Source: Nomia melanderi
Taxonomy: Eukaryota; Arthropoda; Insecta; Hymenoptera; Halictidae
Assembly (NCBI RefSeq): GCF_051020985.1
Contig: NC_135008.1
Coordinates: 3,534,001-3,598,000, forward strand
Direction: 5' to 3'
DNA: 64,000 bases
This document shows, piece by piece, positions 10,294 to 23,636 of this stretch (positions are counted from its first letter, which is position 1; the number at the start of each line of letters is the position of its first letter). The notes below the pieces were generated by a model that saw only the letters and a program-made list of their open reading frames with translations, was not told where the DNA came from and did not search any database. The translations under genes and the position numbers were made by a program.

Positions 10294-10521
10294 CTGCTTT
10301 TAAGTACTCCAGATGGTATTGTAATCTATCAGCACCTGCAACTAATTTTTACAGTTTCTCTAGTGAAAATGAGAAATATAACATTCCTTCGACCTTTTAT
10401 TCTCCTTCTCAGAAAATTTGGATGTGTGGAGAATCGAATAATTTTAGGGCAGTTTCTTTGATTCATTAAAATATTCAATATAATTGGTGCAAATTGGAGC
10501 CTACAGAGTTCAAAAGGTTAA
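10294..10521 (-). mobile_element. TTAA-type MITE, family A, reverse copy
   Basis: The right end at 10518-10521 is TTAA, preceded by CTACAGAGTTCAAAAGG, the reverse complement of a family A left terminus. The left end near 10294 is degenerate (TTTTAAGTACTCC) but the interior, TGTAATCTATCAGC then AACTAATTTTTA, matches copy 1 read in reverse. The CAATATTG palindrome of the family is broken here (CAAATTG). Confidence 0.65.
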
Positions 10522-12073
10522 TTACTGGAATAATGGTAATATTGAGATTCTCGGATAACAATGTAGCTATTAGAAGTATAGTTTCAATTCAAAGTTAGCT
10601 TCCGGAAGCGTCTGGAGACGAAGTCTTCGAAACAATGGTTCAAAATGGATTCTGTGTTGTCTAAGAATGATCGAAGCAAGACTCAACACGTTCCATATCT
10701 TGAATAATGAAAAGGGAAAGTCGGTCTCCAAAGAATCAACTCCAAATTTAATTAATTACCAGGGAACTCAAGTAAAATTCCTCGTGCCAGCCGAAAAATC
10801 CGCCATCCCTCGTCCGGGACGGCGACCAGGCTGGAATATCTAGAATTTCTTGGACGGATAGTTAGGACGCTGGTTGCTGACGTAACACGACTCCGGAATA
10901 CCCGAACTCGGGTGGAGAGGCAGGCCAACCCTTTGCCGGCGGGACGGGCGAAAGGGTCCCCGAGACAGAAAGCCCGGGAAAGGGCATCTGTTGTCATGGT
11001 CCCTGATGCTCCATTATTGATTAAAGATGGCAGGCTGGCTCGACGGATGGATGGATGGATGGATGGATGGATGGCGGAGTCGCGACGCCATTTTAATATG
11101 CGCAATTATAATGTGTACCCAGCGGCCCCGGGGGATGATGATGCCGGGCCGGGTCTGACTGGGGATGGAAGCGTATTGCCGATGTTGTCGGTGACCCCGC
11201 TTCTTGGAGCCCGCCTTCTTTGTTTGCCCCGTAATCAGAGGGGAATCGCGTAATTGAGGAGTTAATTAGGACGCGTTCGGTGCCTTTAATTGGGCTCCCT
11301 TCGAATCCATCCTCTGTTTCGATCTTTCCACAACGAACCTTTCGCGACTTCTCAACAGGTTGCACGATTCTGCGATCGAGATTCGTCGGGAGAAATGATG
11401 TCCTCTCTCGGTCGATGGTTCGTAAGATGATTATAGGCTGAAAGAATCCCAGTCACTCGAAGGGAGGAGACGCGTTGCGTGTCTCGCGGAGAGATCATTT
11501 CGTTCGCTGACAATTATTCCGATTCTCGCGAGCGCCGTCCCAGTCGACGCCATTAAATTTTCACGGAGTTGCCTCCTCGACGAGCTACATCCCCCAATCA
11601 GCCGGTTCCACTGCTCCGTCATCGGAACTCGGCTCGCGGGGGGACGGGAGGCGCGGCGGGTGATGATTACAGGGAGGATACATCGGTATCGGGAGACTCG
11701 TGGATAGATAACGTCGACGACAGCTCGTTAGCGCCGCGCTATGGGGGTTGCAGCGACGTCGCGACGCTCGATACTCGATAACGGGCGTCCGTGGGCGTCC
11801 GCGAAGGTACAATGCCAATAATGCCGGCGTACGCGCGCCACAATGCCCGTAATAGGAGAATTAATGCGTGTTGTGTGTGGTCGCATCGCGCGCCCTGGGG
11901 GGCCCGCGAGATCCGCGATAGCATTGTCCGCTTGTAATTCGTGCGTGCAATTAATTGAACCCGAAGGACGTGCCTCGGCGGCGCATCCTTCGGTGACCCT
12001 TGGCTGCTTCTTCGTGTCGCGGCTGAAAACTTGGGGATTCCTGGAGAATCTTCACTTTCATTGGAATAAACGT
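10522..12073. other. No gene recognised; one microsatellite
   Basis: Noncoding sequence with a GGAT microsatellite at 11046-11074. No feature beyond that. Confidence 0.45.
11046..11074. repeat. (GGAT)n microsatellite
   Basis: About seven uninterrupted GGAT units. Confidence 0.9.
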
Positions 12074-12272
12074 TTAACCCTTTGCGAACGAACGACATTT
12101 CGAGATCACATTTCCATATTTCAAAGAGCAAGTCGCAAACATGATTCGATTACTCAAACAGCAAGAGATCTGTGTATAATTTCTTTTCTTTCTATTATTT
12201 AAGCAATCGATATATAATTCTTCAACTGCTGAAGGTTTCGTATATTTCAAATCTTCGTCTGCAAGGGGTTAA
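12074..12272 (+). mobile_element. TTAA-type MITE, family B, copy 3
   Basis: TTAA at 12074-12077 and 12269-12272. Termini are CCCTTTGCGAACGAACGAC on the left and CCCCTTGCAGACGAAGAT read inward on the right. The interior matches the copies at 3540 and 6125. Its right TTAA is also the left TTAA of the next element. Confidence 0.8.
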
Positions 12273-12519
12273 CCCATTGGCCTATGATTTCTTTCTCAAC
12301 TCTAATCGATACGGCTACTTTGTTATTAATAATTTATTGGAAAAAGAGAAAAATTCTAAGCATATGTTATGCCTATATTTCCTTATAAGTATAATAGTTG
12401 ATTACAGTGGAATAATATTTACTTTGAATTCGAATGAACTGAGTAATATATATATTTGTCGAATCATGTTGAAAATGTTCACCTCGAGTCTCACTCGTTG
12501 TTGTAGGACAAGGGGTTAA
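12269..12519 (+). mobile_element. TTAA-type MITE, family D relative, abutting family B
   Basis: Shares the TTAA at 12269-12272 with the preceding element and ends with TTAA at 12516-12519. Termini are CCCATTGGCCTATGATT and, read inward, CCCCTTGTCCTACAAC. The right part (CGAGTCTCACTCGTTGTTGT) resembles the family D copies at 27194 and 49698. The left part resembles the degenerate copy at 34788. Confidence 0.65.
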
Positions 12520-15500
12520 CACTTGAGTGTTATCAGTCACTAAGTCCCACCTAGGAAAGGATCACTCTAACGAAATGGAAACTGGAAAACCAAGATTCGT
12601 CGCAGTTAACCTTCTTGCATCTCCAACAGAATTCAATTGTCTCGAAAGAAATTCATTTATAGCTCTATAATCTTACATCCCCTGAATTCGGATGACGCGT
12701 CAAAGAAGGCAATCGAAGGAGCACGAAGAACGCACTTCAACAAACATGAAGAATTCATTTTCGAAGCCCCCTGGAAGGCGAGGATCTATCGATACACTTT
12801 GCTAATTCACGTCGCCAACGTACGCCGCCGCTTACCCGTTTCTTTCGCCCGTTTCGCGCACGTTGCAATATTAATTCCGCGCTGGCGTCGTGGAACACGC
12901 GGAGAAAATTCTCTCGCGTGCACAGCCGGTCGAGTGTCAGGCGTGTTTGCAACCGTGGCCATGCGCAACGCGCCTGCGGAAAGGATAACGAATAAAATGG
13001 TAAATAACGCGGCGGCGAGCAGCAGGCACGAAGCGTCGGGGGGAGGATCGCCGATGGCCGTTGAATCGGTTTTTCCCCTTTCTTGCCGCCGCCGCCGTCG
13101 CTGCTACCTTCCACGGCATTATCGCATCTCTTATTTAAGCGGACGTGTACGTGTCCGTGGCGCGAGACACCACGCAACCCTGAAACGCCGGCTCGCCCGA
13201 TAGGTCGCCGATAGAAGTCACTCTCGTAAGAGGTGCCCCTCGTCGTCCTCGGTTAGAGGATAATGACCGGCCTCGCGGTAATAACAACGAGCCGCCCCAC
13301 GACGTTCGTTCCGTAAAGCCTATCCCGGGCCGCGGCCGTCCGAGCGTTCCTCGTCGTGCTGGAAACGCGTTTTAATAAATATGTCGGACGCGTCGCGCGA
13401 GAGGGACGGCGAGGCGCGGATACCACGGTCATCTTTTTCACGGTGGAAACGGAGGAGCGGCGCGCGGGGCCCGCGATATTCTCGCCTGTCGCGGCTGGAA
13501 TGCCTATTAGTTCGGAAATTATGGTTCAAAGTTCGAGCACCGGCTCGGAACTCTCTCGACTATTCGCGACTTTCTTCATCGCTGCGCCCGTAATTGCCTG
13601 CAACGCCGCCTGAGCAATCTTGTCGCGGGCCAGAATCGAAAACCTTAATACTCCCCGCGCTCGTCGCGGTGGACGTGATATTAGACGGCTGAAACGATTC
13701 GGTTAACTGCTAGAACCGAGGAGGATAAAACTAGAGATCGTTCGACGCCGCGAGAAACTTTCGGTCGAAAGCGTCGAGTAGATCCTTCGGGAATAATCGT
13801 GTTTAATCGGCGAAAGGAATTACACGCGACGTGTTCGGTCCGTTCCAGCGGCGCTGTTCGGCGTGTCTAGTCGAGGAAACGAGGCTGAACGGAGAGTGCC
13901 CACGGCAAAATCGCGGAAGCGGAAGCGGGAAATTCTCGCTGGCCCCGCGCCTTATCGCGGAGACGTAAAGTAGACTAAGTGGGCACATTTGTAATGTAAC
14001 ATTGAACTCCGCATTATTACCTCTGCCGCGTAAGCAGCCATTTATATGCCCGGTGCCTATAATAGCTGTAATATATCCAGTGACCAGCGCGTTAATAGCC
14101 AATAACCTGGACCCGGCGCTAGGTCCCATTCGCTCGCGGTGAAAATTCCCGTTTTCCCCGTCTCGCCGGGCCACAAAGTAATCTCGAGGCCGAGTAACTC
14201 TCGGCGACGAGGCGTTACGAGCGAAGAGAGAAGGAGAGAGAGAGAGAGAGAGAGAGAGACCCGGGGCCGGGTATGACTCACGTCCGACCGATTGATTACG
14301 CTCGCAGGTGACGAGGAGGTGCGCCGGCGTTGGCGCTGGCGCTAGAATTTTCCCATACGTCTCCGGAGAAAGATAATAATTATGTTCCGCGTCGGGAAAC
14401 GTCGATCTCGCCTCCTCGCGCAGCTGCGTCGGGATTTACCGCGACGGACCCTGTCGTGAGTTATTGCGATCTCTCGCAACAAGCTCGTTCGCGCGGATTC
14501 ATTCCGCGTTCTGCTCGACCCGCGCTTCGAAATCGATAACCCGAGTCGCCGAGTAATCTCTGCTCACCTCTGCTTCGGGCTTACCCGTTCTAATCCCCCG
14601 ATAACGTTGTTCTTTCCTCCGCGAATCCAGTTATCCGATACAAACGTTCCCTCGTGAAATTGATCGATCGCGAGGAACGACGAAGAAACCAGCGAGACGT
14701 GTGTACGGGGATCATCGTACAAGAAAACGCGGCTCGCCGGGTTGACATTAATTCGAGCCACGCCTCCCTAAGCTCGAAATTTATTGGAGCAGGCACGCCA
14801 TCGCGCCGGACGGAAAAATCTGTGCCGATGGCAATCTGGCCGGTCGCCGCAAATTAATTCGTCGCCGTGGTGCGTGGCGGATCGCGGCTCGTTTTCTGTT
14901 GTCACGTTATGCCGATCGGCCGGTCGCTTTGTCGCCGGTAATTACGGGACACGAAGTGGGCGGCGCGTAGCGTGTTGCACGCGCGCGGAGGTCCTCGGCG
15001 AGCGTGCGGGTCGGCCCGTAGACACGCGCGGACGTTGATGTCGCGTCGCCGCGCGGAGCCACGGGAGTGTGACGCGCGTGATATGACACGCCGGTGTCAC
15101 ACCGGCTGGGCAGACTCCATCAGATAACCACGGCTAACTGCTCGTTAAACCAGTCGCAATTGAAGACTACCATCGCGCGCGACGAACCACCGTGCGTGCA
15201 CCTTCCATCACGCTCGGGGGACGCGTTCCTTTCGTTCAACGACGAGTTTCATGCTCGTTGGACGAGTTAACCTGTGTTCTTCGACACTATCGGGAGTCTT
15301 CTATTATGTTTCGTCAGATTTCCACGTTAGTCTCGGATTCTTTCATGGAGAGATTCTATAATATCCTGTCGCATGACTATGAACACGGTTCAACACCAAA
15401 TCATCATTCTACAGGTTTAGTCCCATGCTTCATTATACTATTACACTATTACACAATCTCTCGAAGCTTAGCATTGTGGATGTCTATGTCTGCAGTAGAC

Positions 15501-18420
15501 GTTTGTTCTTCGAAGTTAATGAAATTATCTCTCGATGATACCGATTGCTCGACGAATAATGATAAGGTTCGCACCTCCCACGGAGGGAGCATCATCCACC
15601 GCCTGATCTTCCATCGGCGCGATCCCACGACGGTTGCCAAGATCCGGCCGAAAGAAGGCGCATCGTTCGAGATACGAAAATAGATGCGACGTACAGTGTC
15701 GAATACATCACGGCTGTTCCGCGACGCGGAGATACATTGAAACTTCCATGAAGCCGGTCGATTGTTTTTCGTGGCAGCCAAGATTAACGCTACCCGTCAC
15801 CGGCAATGTATTAATGACGCGGATGATGGAGCGGCGCAATGATCGTCGACGTGCTTGCACGCGCACCTCGCTACGTCGTCCCCCCTGGTGACGTGCGCAA
15901 GCTCTCTCGAACTAATTATCACAGCTGTCGGGCTCGTCGCTTCCTGATCGCCGAGGATATCCTCGATCGCTCGTTCAACCCACCAGAAAATGAGGATCTC
16001 TCGGAATTAATAGCGCAAACATCGGACTCGCTCGACTCGCGAAACGAACAAAACTCTCCCTTTTATCAATCAAAAATCGCAACTATAATTCAAAGCAGAC
16101 TGCAATCTCCTTTGCATCACTTATGTAATCATCTACAAATGATACAGTATCAAATATTGAAAATTCCACCATAAACAAATCTTCATTTCTTTCCAGTCAT
16201 CAACTCATACAAAGTTTCAATCTCCTTTGCATTCATTGTGAATACAATTGATAACGTCAAGATCTCGATCATATCGAAATTCCTGCATCACTTCGAGCAT
16301 TCCATTGATCATCCCGTAATTCCTTATCCGCACACTTTTCCATGCTCGAAAGAGAAAACTCCGATGCACATTCGCGACGGATAAGACACTCGAAGGTTCG
16401 AAGAACCTCCCTGCGCGCGGTATCGTGCGTGCGATCGCGCACTCGACGGGGAAATATCCCGACGACCCCAGATACAAGGTATCAGCGACATTAACGAGCA
16501 GAATCGATCGGGGTTTCGGTGTTTACCTCGTGCCCGAAGCCCGATGATGAGCGACCCGTGTACCGCGGGATTTGCATAGGTCGAACACGAGCCTGAACCC
16601 CGACGCTCTTAGGCGTAGCCGTGCCATGACGGCGGTAGCGTGTCCCCTCGAAATTGATGCTTGTCGCGGAATTGCATCGTCGTAAGCGTAATGCTCGGTA
16701 AAACGCGTAATCAGCCCTCTTCCCTCGTAAAGCACCGCGTCCGGGCCGGGGGATGTAACGACGCGGCCGCACGTCACCGTCCCGCCGTTCGGGGGAAAAG
16801 AATACGGAAATCTTCAGGTTCCTCGGAATCATCTTCTTAAGCATAGTCGTGCTATTCTATTTCCTCCGCCTGCATTTTCATTTACGACGCCGCTCGCGCA
16901 CGCTCGCGAAGATTGAGCAATCATGCTCGTGCTTTTTCGAAAAGCAACGTCCATTCCGGACGGAAAATAACTTAAAGACGCAACGAGACTTTTACTTATC
17001 TCTCGTCGTCAATTATCGAAATCGATGGAACGATCATGAGGATTATCGGAACAATTTGTTTCGAGGATAATCGAAGCTTACTAGATAACGCTCGCGTCCG
17101 ACATGGCGAAACATGCAAATTTTCTGTCCAATTACTCGGAGGAATGTTAATTCCCCCTCTGTTCCGCTGGAAATATTCTTAATAGCAGAACATTGCTATC
17201 GACCTGTTTCGTAATTCAACTGTTGCGCATTACGAAGTCGAGCAAGGCTCCGGTTCCAGACGACGCGATCGGGTAATTCGGCGTGTCCCTCAATTTATTC
17301 GGCAGGAATTATATATCATTGGGAGTGATTCGCGCATAAATTTCGCTGATCCGTTTTACAGATGTCTTCGTCCCGATTTCCATCTCGGTCCGGCCTCGGC
17401 GCTCTCCACCTCCGTTCGTCTCCAAACGATACTGGTTCGGCTGGCCGAATCAATTTGCCCGATCGCAATCGATAACCACACGGTCCTCGCAACGTGCAAT
17501 CTGTCCGGCCGTGTAATTACGCGGTGGTGCCCGTTTAATGATTCTTAAGCGACGATTACTGATTACGTACGAACCGCGGGTCCTTCGGGTCAAATTCGCC
17601 CGATGTTTCTTATCGATCGTAATATCGAGTCGATCTTTTTATGTCGCAACCAGCTCACCGTCCGCTCGGCCATTGATTTTCGTAATTTACAACCGTGCCA
17701 AAATACAGCGGCGCCGCTTAAAGCGGCCGCGACGGAGAATCGGAGTTTACCGCCGATCGTTTATTCGATTCCACCGAGAAACCTCTCGTGACACGCGAAA
17801 CAAATAACAGATTGAAATCTCGCGGACGGGTATACCGGTCGGGAGATTTTCTCCGGCGAGTGATATGATATCGATTGAAAAATTCGGCCCAGCGTAATTC
17901 TCGTTGTCTATTATTATCGCGATCAAAGGACGGCCCATATTTATCGCGGCGCCTGCGAGAGAATCGCGCCGGCCGCTCGCTACTTTTAGATCGCGGCCTC
18001 TCGAAATAATAAAAAGGGGGTAGTCCGCGTTCGTAGATCACGATTATGATCGCGGTGCCGCGTATTCGGTCGTAGGAGAGTCGCCGAGGGGACCGGTGAT
18101 TAATTCTAACGCAAATATTTTTCCGCGGCGCGATAAGATCCATGCGAGCCCGCTCACTTACAGCTGAAAGTTCCAGCTGAGCGTCCGATGACTACCGGGG
18201 CTGGAATTCGAAATATTCCGCGGCGTGTTTCTCCTAACCCGTACAAAAATAGTCCGACGATTGTACACGTGGCGGGACCGGATATCGGCGATGCAGTCCG
18301 TTCACAGAAACCGAATTTCCAGAAATGTGATCAAGAGTCTGCGGAACGAAGTGTCACTTTAGTATTCGATTTGATTTCATCTAGCGTTTCATTATTCTCT
18401 CGTCGTATAATGATGAGCGT
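12520..18420. other. No gene recognised; one microsatellite
   Basis: Nearly 6 kb of GC-rich noncoding sequence, with a GA microsatellite at 14234-14259. No open frame has a persuasive codon bias, splice signals or family resemblance. An exon lacking those marks could be missed by eye. Confidence 0.45.
14234..14259. repeat. (GA)n microsatellite
   Basis: Uninterrupted GA dinucleotide run. Confidence 0.9.
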
Positions 18421-18643
18421 TTAACACTAGATTTACGGGCATTTATTGTACACTTTATTCTATTATTCTTAAAAGAATTGATGCTCGTTTATTTAGATTG
18501 TGGAAACTGGAGATTTGATAGTAGGTAATTGAGGTACTTGGGAGTGTGATCGCATGAATCAAAATCGGCGTAAACGTTTACAAAATAATATTTCTAAAAT
18601 CCAATACGCGTCAATTTGACGCGTTCCGTAAACCTAGTGTTAA
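18421..18643 (+). mobile_element. TTAA-type MITE, family F
   Basis: TTAA at 18421-18424 and 18640-18643. Termini are CACTAGATTTACGGGC and, read inward, CACTAGGTTTACGGAAC, a 12-of-13 match over the first 13 bases. A 19-nt palindrome with 9-bp arms ACGCGTCAA and TTGACGCGT lies at 18606-18624, 15 nt inside the right TTAA. There is no ORF. Confidence 0.8.
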
Positions 18644-18865
18644 TCAGTTCAATACAAATCAATGTCAGTCGCATGTAAGTTAAAGTAAGATGGTTTCTCT
18701 ATTTGTATTATTGCTTTCGAAGCGAGCGTTTACAACGAACAAAATATTCCTCTGCCTTCTTTCAAATCGTTAGCAGTGATACTACCAAATTAGTAAAAAT
18801 AGCTCATTGCTAATTTCTTCTCTTACAGTCACCGAAAAGGTACAGATTAATAACTTTTTTAATTA

Positions 18866-19090
18866 TTAACCTTTAGCAGTCCTATGTCGAGTCAGACTCG
18901 ACATTCAATTTTATTGAAACATCTATCTGTTTTACAATTTTTTCTATATTTATTTGCAGCATCACAATTGTACCATTTAAAGGTAACATCTCAATGACTC
19001 CCAAATATTCTTGAATAAATAAATATTGAATAACGTCGACGTGAACCTCAAAGTGAAAAACCAAGAACACTTCGGACCGCAAAGGGTTAA
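18866..19090 (+). mobile_element. TTAA-type MITE, family J
   Basis: TTAA at 18866-18869 and 19087-19090. Termini are CCTTTAGCAGTCCTATG and, read inward, CCCTTTGCGGTCCGAAG. A 21-nt palindrome with 10-bp arms ATGTCGAGTC and GACTCGACAT occupies 18884-18904, starting 14 nt inside the left TTAA. It lies about 220 bp from the family F element. The outer terminus sequence resembles families B and C, so these may derive from related transposases. Confidence 0.8.
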
Positions 19091-20838
19091 AGAAATCTTA
19101 GTAAGCGTACGCTTATGATTTCCATAAAGAAATTCGAAGACAGTGTAAGTGCTCGGTAGCTCCAACACCAGCAACGAAGTAAATTCGGCGAGCGTGAAAC
19201 GGTGCGTTAATGAAGAGTAAGGCTCGGATATCGCTTATAATCCGCGAAACTGGGACAGAAAGCGCGTCAGAAACGGCCGAGCGGGTTCTTAAGGCGTCTC
19301 GAGCAAGGCCGCGGACAGGATATCGGTTACGAGGCTTGTCCACGGTAAACGATTCGCTCGCGGAATGGCGGCGGTTAAACGGGAAATAACAGAGCGCCGA
19401 GAACTTGCCGGGCCGGCGTTAACTCACCGGGTTTAGAAGTTTGTTATTTCGATTTTGGCGTTAACTCCCGGCTCTCCGTAGCAGCCGAAGACAAGAGACG
19501 TTCGCCAGACCACCCTAAAACCTTCTGCTCTGAAACTTGCCACCCTGTCGTGACCGATCGAACTTCCATCCCTACCTTCAAAAATAACCAAAACGCGGTT
19601 ACATTACGACATCTTCAAATTCGTAAGATCTTCCTTATAACCCGCATCGTTGGAATACATTAGAATTCATCGACAATCGCCAATTCCGTTCACCCGAGTC
19701 TCCGCAGCAACGATTTCTCAATCGAGCAAGCCTTCGCCGTTGCGTTCCATTGTGCACTCGGATTTCACGAGGCCCGTTTTTCATCGACAATGTATCACAT
19801 TCGAAGGTTCCATCGGGCGGTTAATCCGATTAAAGAGAATACAAAGGAACACACGGGACTCGTTTACGTCGTCATTATTCTCGTTATCGTGCGCATCGGT
19901 CCATAAATATCGCTCCTTTCACAATATTACCGACTTTACGCGCGATAAAATCGAATTATTATCATTACCATTATCAACGGTCGAATTTCGTTGCTCGGAG
20001 CACACGTACGGTCCATAAATCGAACCGCGCTCCGATCAAAACGGACTTAACCCGGCACTCGCCGCGGCGGGCCGGGCATAATCGCGTGCGTCCGCCGCCG
20101 CCGCCTCCGCCGCCGCCGAGCCGAGCGAAGGCGCGATCGCATCGGGGGCCGACGGGTGAACGCTTTCGCGGAGGAATTCGTGTCGCCCGGGCAGGCCGAT
20201 CAAAAGGTCTTTTACGTACCACGGTGCGCGGAACACGCCGTGGCTTCTTTTCATCCTCGCCCCGGGTTCCCGCGCGAGAGCGTTTACAATGGACCACACG
20301 CACGGCGACCTCGGAGCGTGCGCGGCTCTTACGGGGTCAGGGGCTTGTGTCATCTATCTTAGAGAGGTTCATATTCACCCGGTGACACTAATGCCTGCTC
20401 CCCGGTCACAGTAAGAGCTTTATCTGCGCGCGCGGAACGCGAGGCGGATAGGTCGGGGTCCTCGGACCTTTTTTTCCTTCTCCACTTAGGGAACCTGAAC
20501 GACGACAGGCAAATGGTCTCGACTTTACGGCACAGTTTCCTCGATTATAAAGATTCCACGGGCTCGATAGTCTTTTTTGTGCGCTCCGCTTTATCTTCGT
20601 CGTAAATTGTCGTTTAAAAGGGCGAGGATAGATTTAGCTAGGTTCTTGTTTCACGTAAGATCGTTCTTGCTCCTCTTCTTGCGGCTATCGGATAATTGAA
20701 TCTTGTTTCCTTTCTTGGGTAGGATAAAAGTAGGCTCGTGGATAAGATTTTAACGCTAGCTTCTTCGGAGGTTATTAACTAGTCTGAATTGTCACGACTG
20801 AGAAAGTAAGGTGTAATGATCGTTCGATGTCCTTCCAG
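19091..20838. other. No gene recognised; one trinucleotide repeat
   Basis: Noncoding sequence upstream of the candidate exon, with a CCG repeat at 20092-20119. If the exon at 20839 is real, this is intron. Confidence 0.45.
20092..20119. repeat. (CCG)n repeat
   Basis: Interrupted CCG/CGC run within a GC-rich stretch. Confidence 0.8.
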
Positions 20839-21024
20839 TGGTCCACGTGGTTCTTCCGACCGGAGCTGCCTCTCGCCGCGCCGCTGCCGCCGATTCACAC
20901 GTCGAACGCCAGCAGCATACCAACCTCGTCGCCACTGTCCTCCAGGACGCAGCCAGAGCTGCCAAAGGCTCCGGACCTGCTGGACGGCAACAAGATCCAC
21001 GGACAAACTCCGACGATATGCACG
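20839..21024 (+). CDS. Candidate internal coding exon, protein not recognised
   Basis: This is the best coding candidate in the window. It is bounded by a 3' splice-site-like ATGTCCTTCCAG and a 5' splice-site-like CACG/GTAAGA. The 186 bases are exactly 62 codons, open in one frame, so the exon would be phase 0 on both sides. In that frame 49 of 62 codons end in G or C, well above the neighbouring sequence. The peptide begins WSTWFFRPELPLAAPLPPIH, has a Ser/Pro-rich centre (about residues 22-37), then LPKAPDLLDGNKI, and ends TPTICT. It contains no recognised domain, signal peptide or membrane segment. Such Pro/Ser-rich linkers are common in transcription factors, RNA-binding proteins and signalling proteins with very long introns, but no family can be named. 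The polypyrimidine tract is weak, so a chance open frame remains possible. A frame extends past the donor to 21252 but loses the codon bias. Confidence 0.38.
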
Positions 21025-23622
21025 GTAAGACTCCATCAGCGTTCCTCCGACAGGTTCGCCGACTGCCAATCGCCGTCCGATCCGCGCTCCGAGGCTCGTG
21101 ACAGGCGAACCCGAGGGAGCATGAAAAATCGAACGAATTTAGAGGAGAGTATCGTCGGCGAGCTGAACGGTTCCATCAAGGAAGCGCTCGCCTCGGCAGT
21201 CTCCGGGTCCAATCTCGTTACATCTGGTAGTTGCACGCACAGTTATCCATAAAATCTCCGCGGGATCAATCTGGGCAGCGTCTAAAGAAAATCAAACCGC
21301 AAACACGGGCGCAGTTTATCCTCGATAAACGTGAAAGGAGCCGCGAGAACCAGCCTGATGAGCCTCTAAAGAGCCGGCCTCCGCGCGCGGCGGACACGCA
21401 CGATGATCGCCGTGATCGGTCGCGGGCCGGCTGGCAATCAGCGGCGGCGCGTCGCAATTTCCCTCGGCGACATGTAATTTCGTCAAGGTGGCGCGCGGCG
21501 ACCGGCAGGTGACACCGGTGAAATTCCCTCCGTTGGACACGAAAGATCGGATTCTTCCGGGCGTGTTCGCCCGGTGTAATTGTCGGCCTGTCCACCGGGA
21601 CGCGGGCTGATTTCTCTTCTCATACGTCCACGGACGGGCACGTCGCGGACGATCAATTATCCGTCACTGATAAGCCGGACGGACGACGTTGTTAATCGAA
21701 AAATTACAATGTTCCGACTGACGGGGGAACAGATTAAAGTTTCAGATTTATCTTGATCCCGCGGTTGGCAGATCGTTCTCGAACAGAACTAGATGAAAGG
21801 CGATCCGATAGGGTATTAATAACGATGATCGAGGAGTAGCTTTACTCGGCGGAGTATGAGCTGTTTTCTGGGAATCTTGATTACGCGTCGATGTGATTAC
21901 ACGAGTACCGGTTGTAGGACGGGAACGATTAATCGAAGACACCGGCAATGAAATTACGGCGGAATCGTCGGCGAGGCGTGATCGAATTTCACTTTAACAC
22001 TCGAAAGCAGGGGAACAGTCATTTAAGTCTTCTCGCATTAAATGTAATGTTCCCGCTCGAGCGCTGTCACCTGCTGTAATTTAATTTTCAATGGCGCGAG
22101 AAGCCCCTTAACACGTTATTTCGTCGTCTGTCGGCGTCCTGGACAGAAATTTCCACGATCGAGCCCCGCGGCGGCTGACGCGCGAGGATTCCCCGAACGT
22201 TCGATCGGTTCGATCGGTCGCACGCGAAACTAATTTTCGAGCTCGAGAGTAGGGTCGCGAGCAAGGGTTGCTTAATGGGCGGCGACATGACACAGAGAGC
22301 CGCGACCGGTCGATATTCAATTTACAGTTTTGTCACAACCGCGCGACGGTTCGTGGAAGTCGTCGGGGCGGCGGGGTCGGGCGGGCGGGTCATTCGTCAA
22401 GATCGAAGACGATGCTTACCCTGAAACGATAAAACCGCGTGGGCGTGCTCGGCTCGTTAGGCCGCTGTCGTGGCCCCTCGTTAGCACCGATGCGCCGGCA
22501 ACAAATGATTTAAATATAATACTTAATAACGCGCCGCGCCGCACCGCCGGTGTATTCAATGGGCACTTTTTGTTTCTCGATCGTGCATTATACGCGCCGC
22601 GTAAATCGCGTCCCGCGATATTAATGGCGCGTACGGGGCGAGCAGTCGCGGCAGCGATCAATCTCGTTGTCACAATTAAATGCGCGGCCACGGCGAGTCG
22701 AAGAATAATTTATGTACGGCTACCCACGTGAACAACGTAACCCGAGGAACGAAGTTGATCGAGATCGACGGACGGAGGGCCGTCTTGGGTATCCAGCAAC
22801 ATTGTGTCCTTTATTCCGACGTCTGTCGTATTACGTTTCCGTCGGACGGAAAAATTCACGGAGGTCGCCATCAATTTCGCTCTTTGCTGAATGGGGGGCA
22901 GTTCCATTGTGAGGGGTTGCCGAAGGATTCGGATTCTAGTTGCAGTGACGTGTTTAACTACGCGAATGACAATGGATACAGAGAAGTAAGTACAGATACA
23001 ACGTTAGGAATGAAAAATTTTAGACAAGAAATTTCTAGAAGAATTCCATGGGAAAAGAATCGTTTAAGAACCGGTGCGCGCGAGTTCCTTGGAACATCGG
23101 TAAACGCATTCCACGAAGCGTAATGATTAACATTCAATAAACCAGCCGACACGTTTTTCACCTCGCGTTACAATAGAACATTCTTCTTCGTCCGGGGGCC
23201 GGCCGAGTCGCGTCCCCCGTCCCCCCGAGGTTGGAATAATTCCCGATCCGACTGGGAATAGATCCCCGCGCGTAACAGGCTCCGAATTAATCGGTTTTTA
23301 ATAGGGCACGCATGTCTCCCGATTTTATTTATGTTTATTCCTGTCGGCTGATTGAAAGCCGAAACGGATGCCCGTAAGGTTCAGGGCGCACGGTAGCCGA
23401 CGCGCGCAACGGCAAATATTAAAGCCTAGAATCGCGTGCAGATGTAATCGATAGCCCGAGCAATTAATCCCGCGAAAAAGCCGGGGCACCGATCGCCGCG
23501 CAACCTGAAATAACGTTTCGTATGATCGATTCTTAACCTTTCGGCCGGCTGGTGTGCGTTCTAATGTGCACGCATGATCTTTCGCTCGCCGTTGCCGTGC
23601 GCGCCGTTTTAATCGACGCGCC

Positions 23623-23636
23623 CGCGCGCGCGCGCG
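23623..23636. repeat. (CG)n run
   Basis: Alternating CG tract, capable of Z-DNA. Its survival fits a genome without CpG depletion. Confidence 0.8.

Noticed and set aside
22680..22986. Open frame ending at a strong GTAAGT donor (22986).
   Set aside because: Codon use is unbiased, no convincing acceptor lies upstream and the peptide is not recognised.
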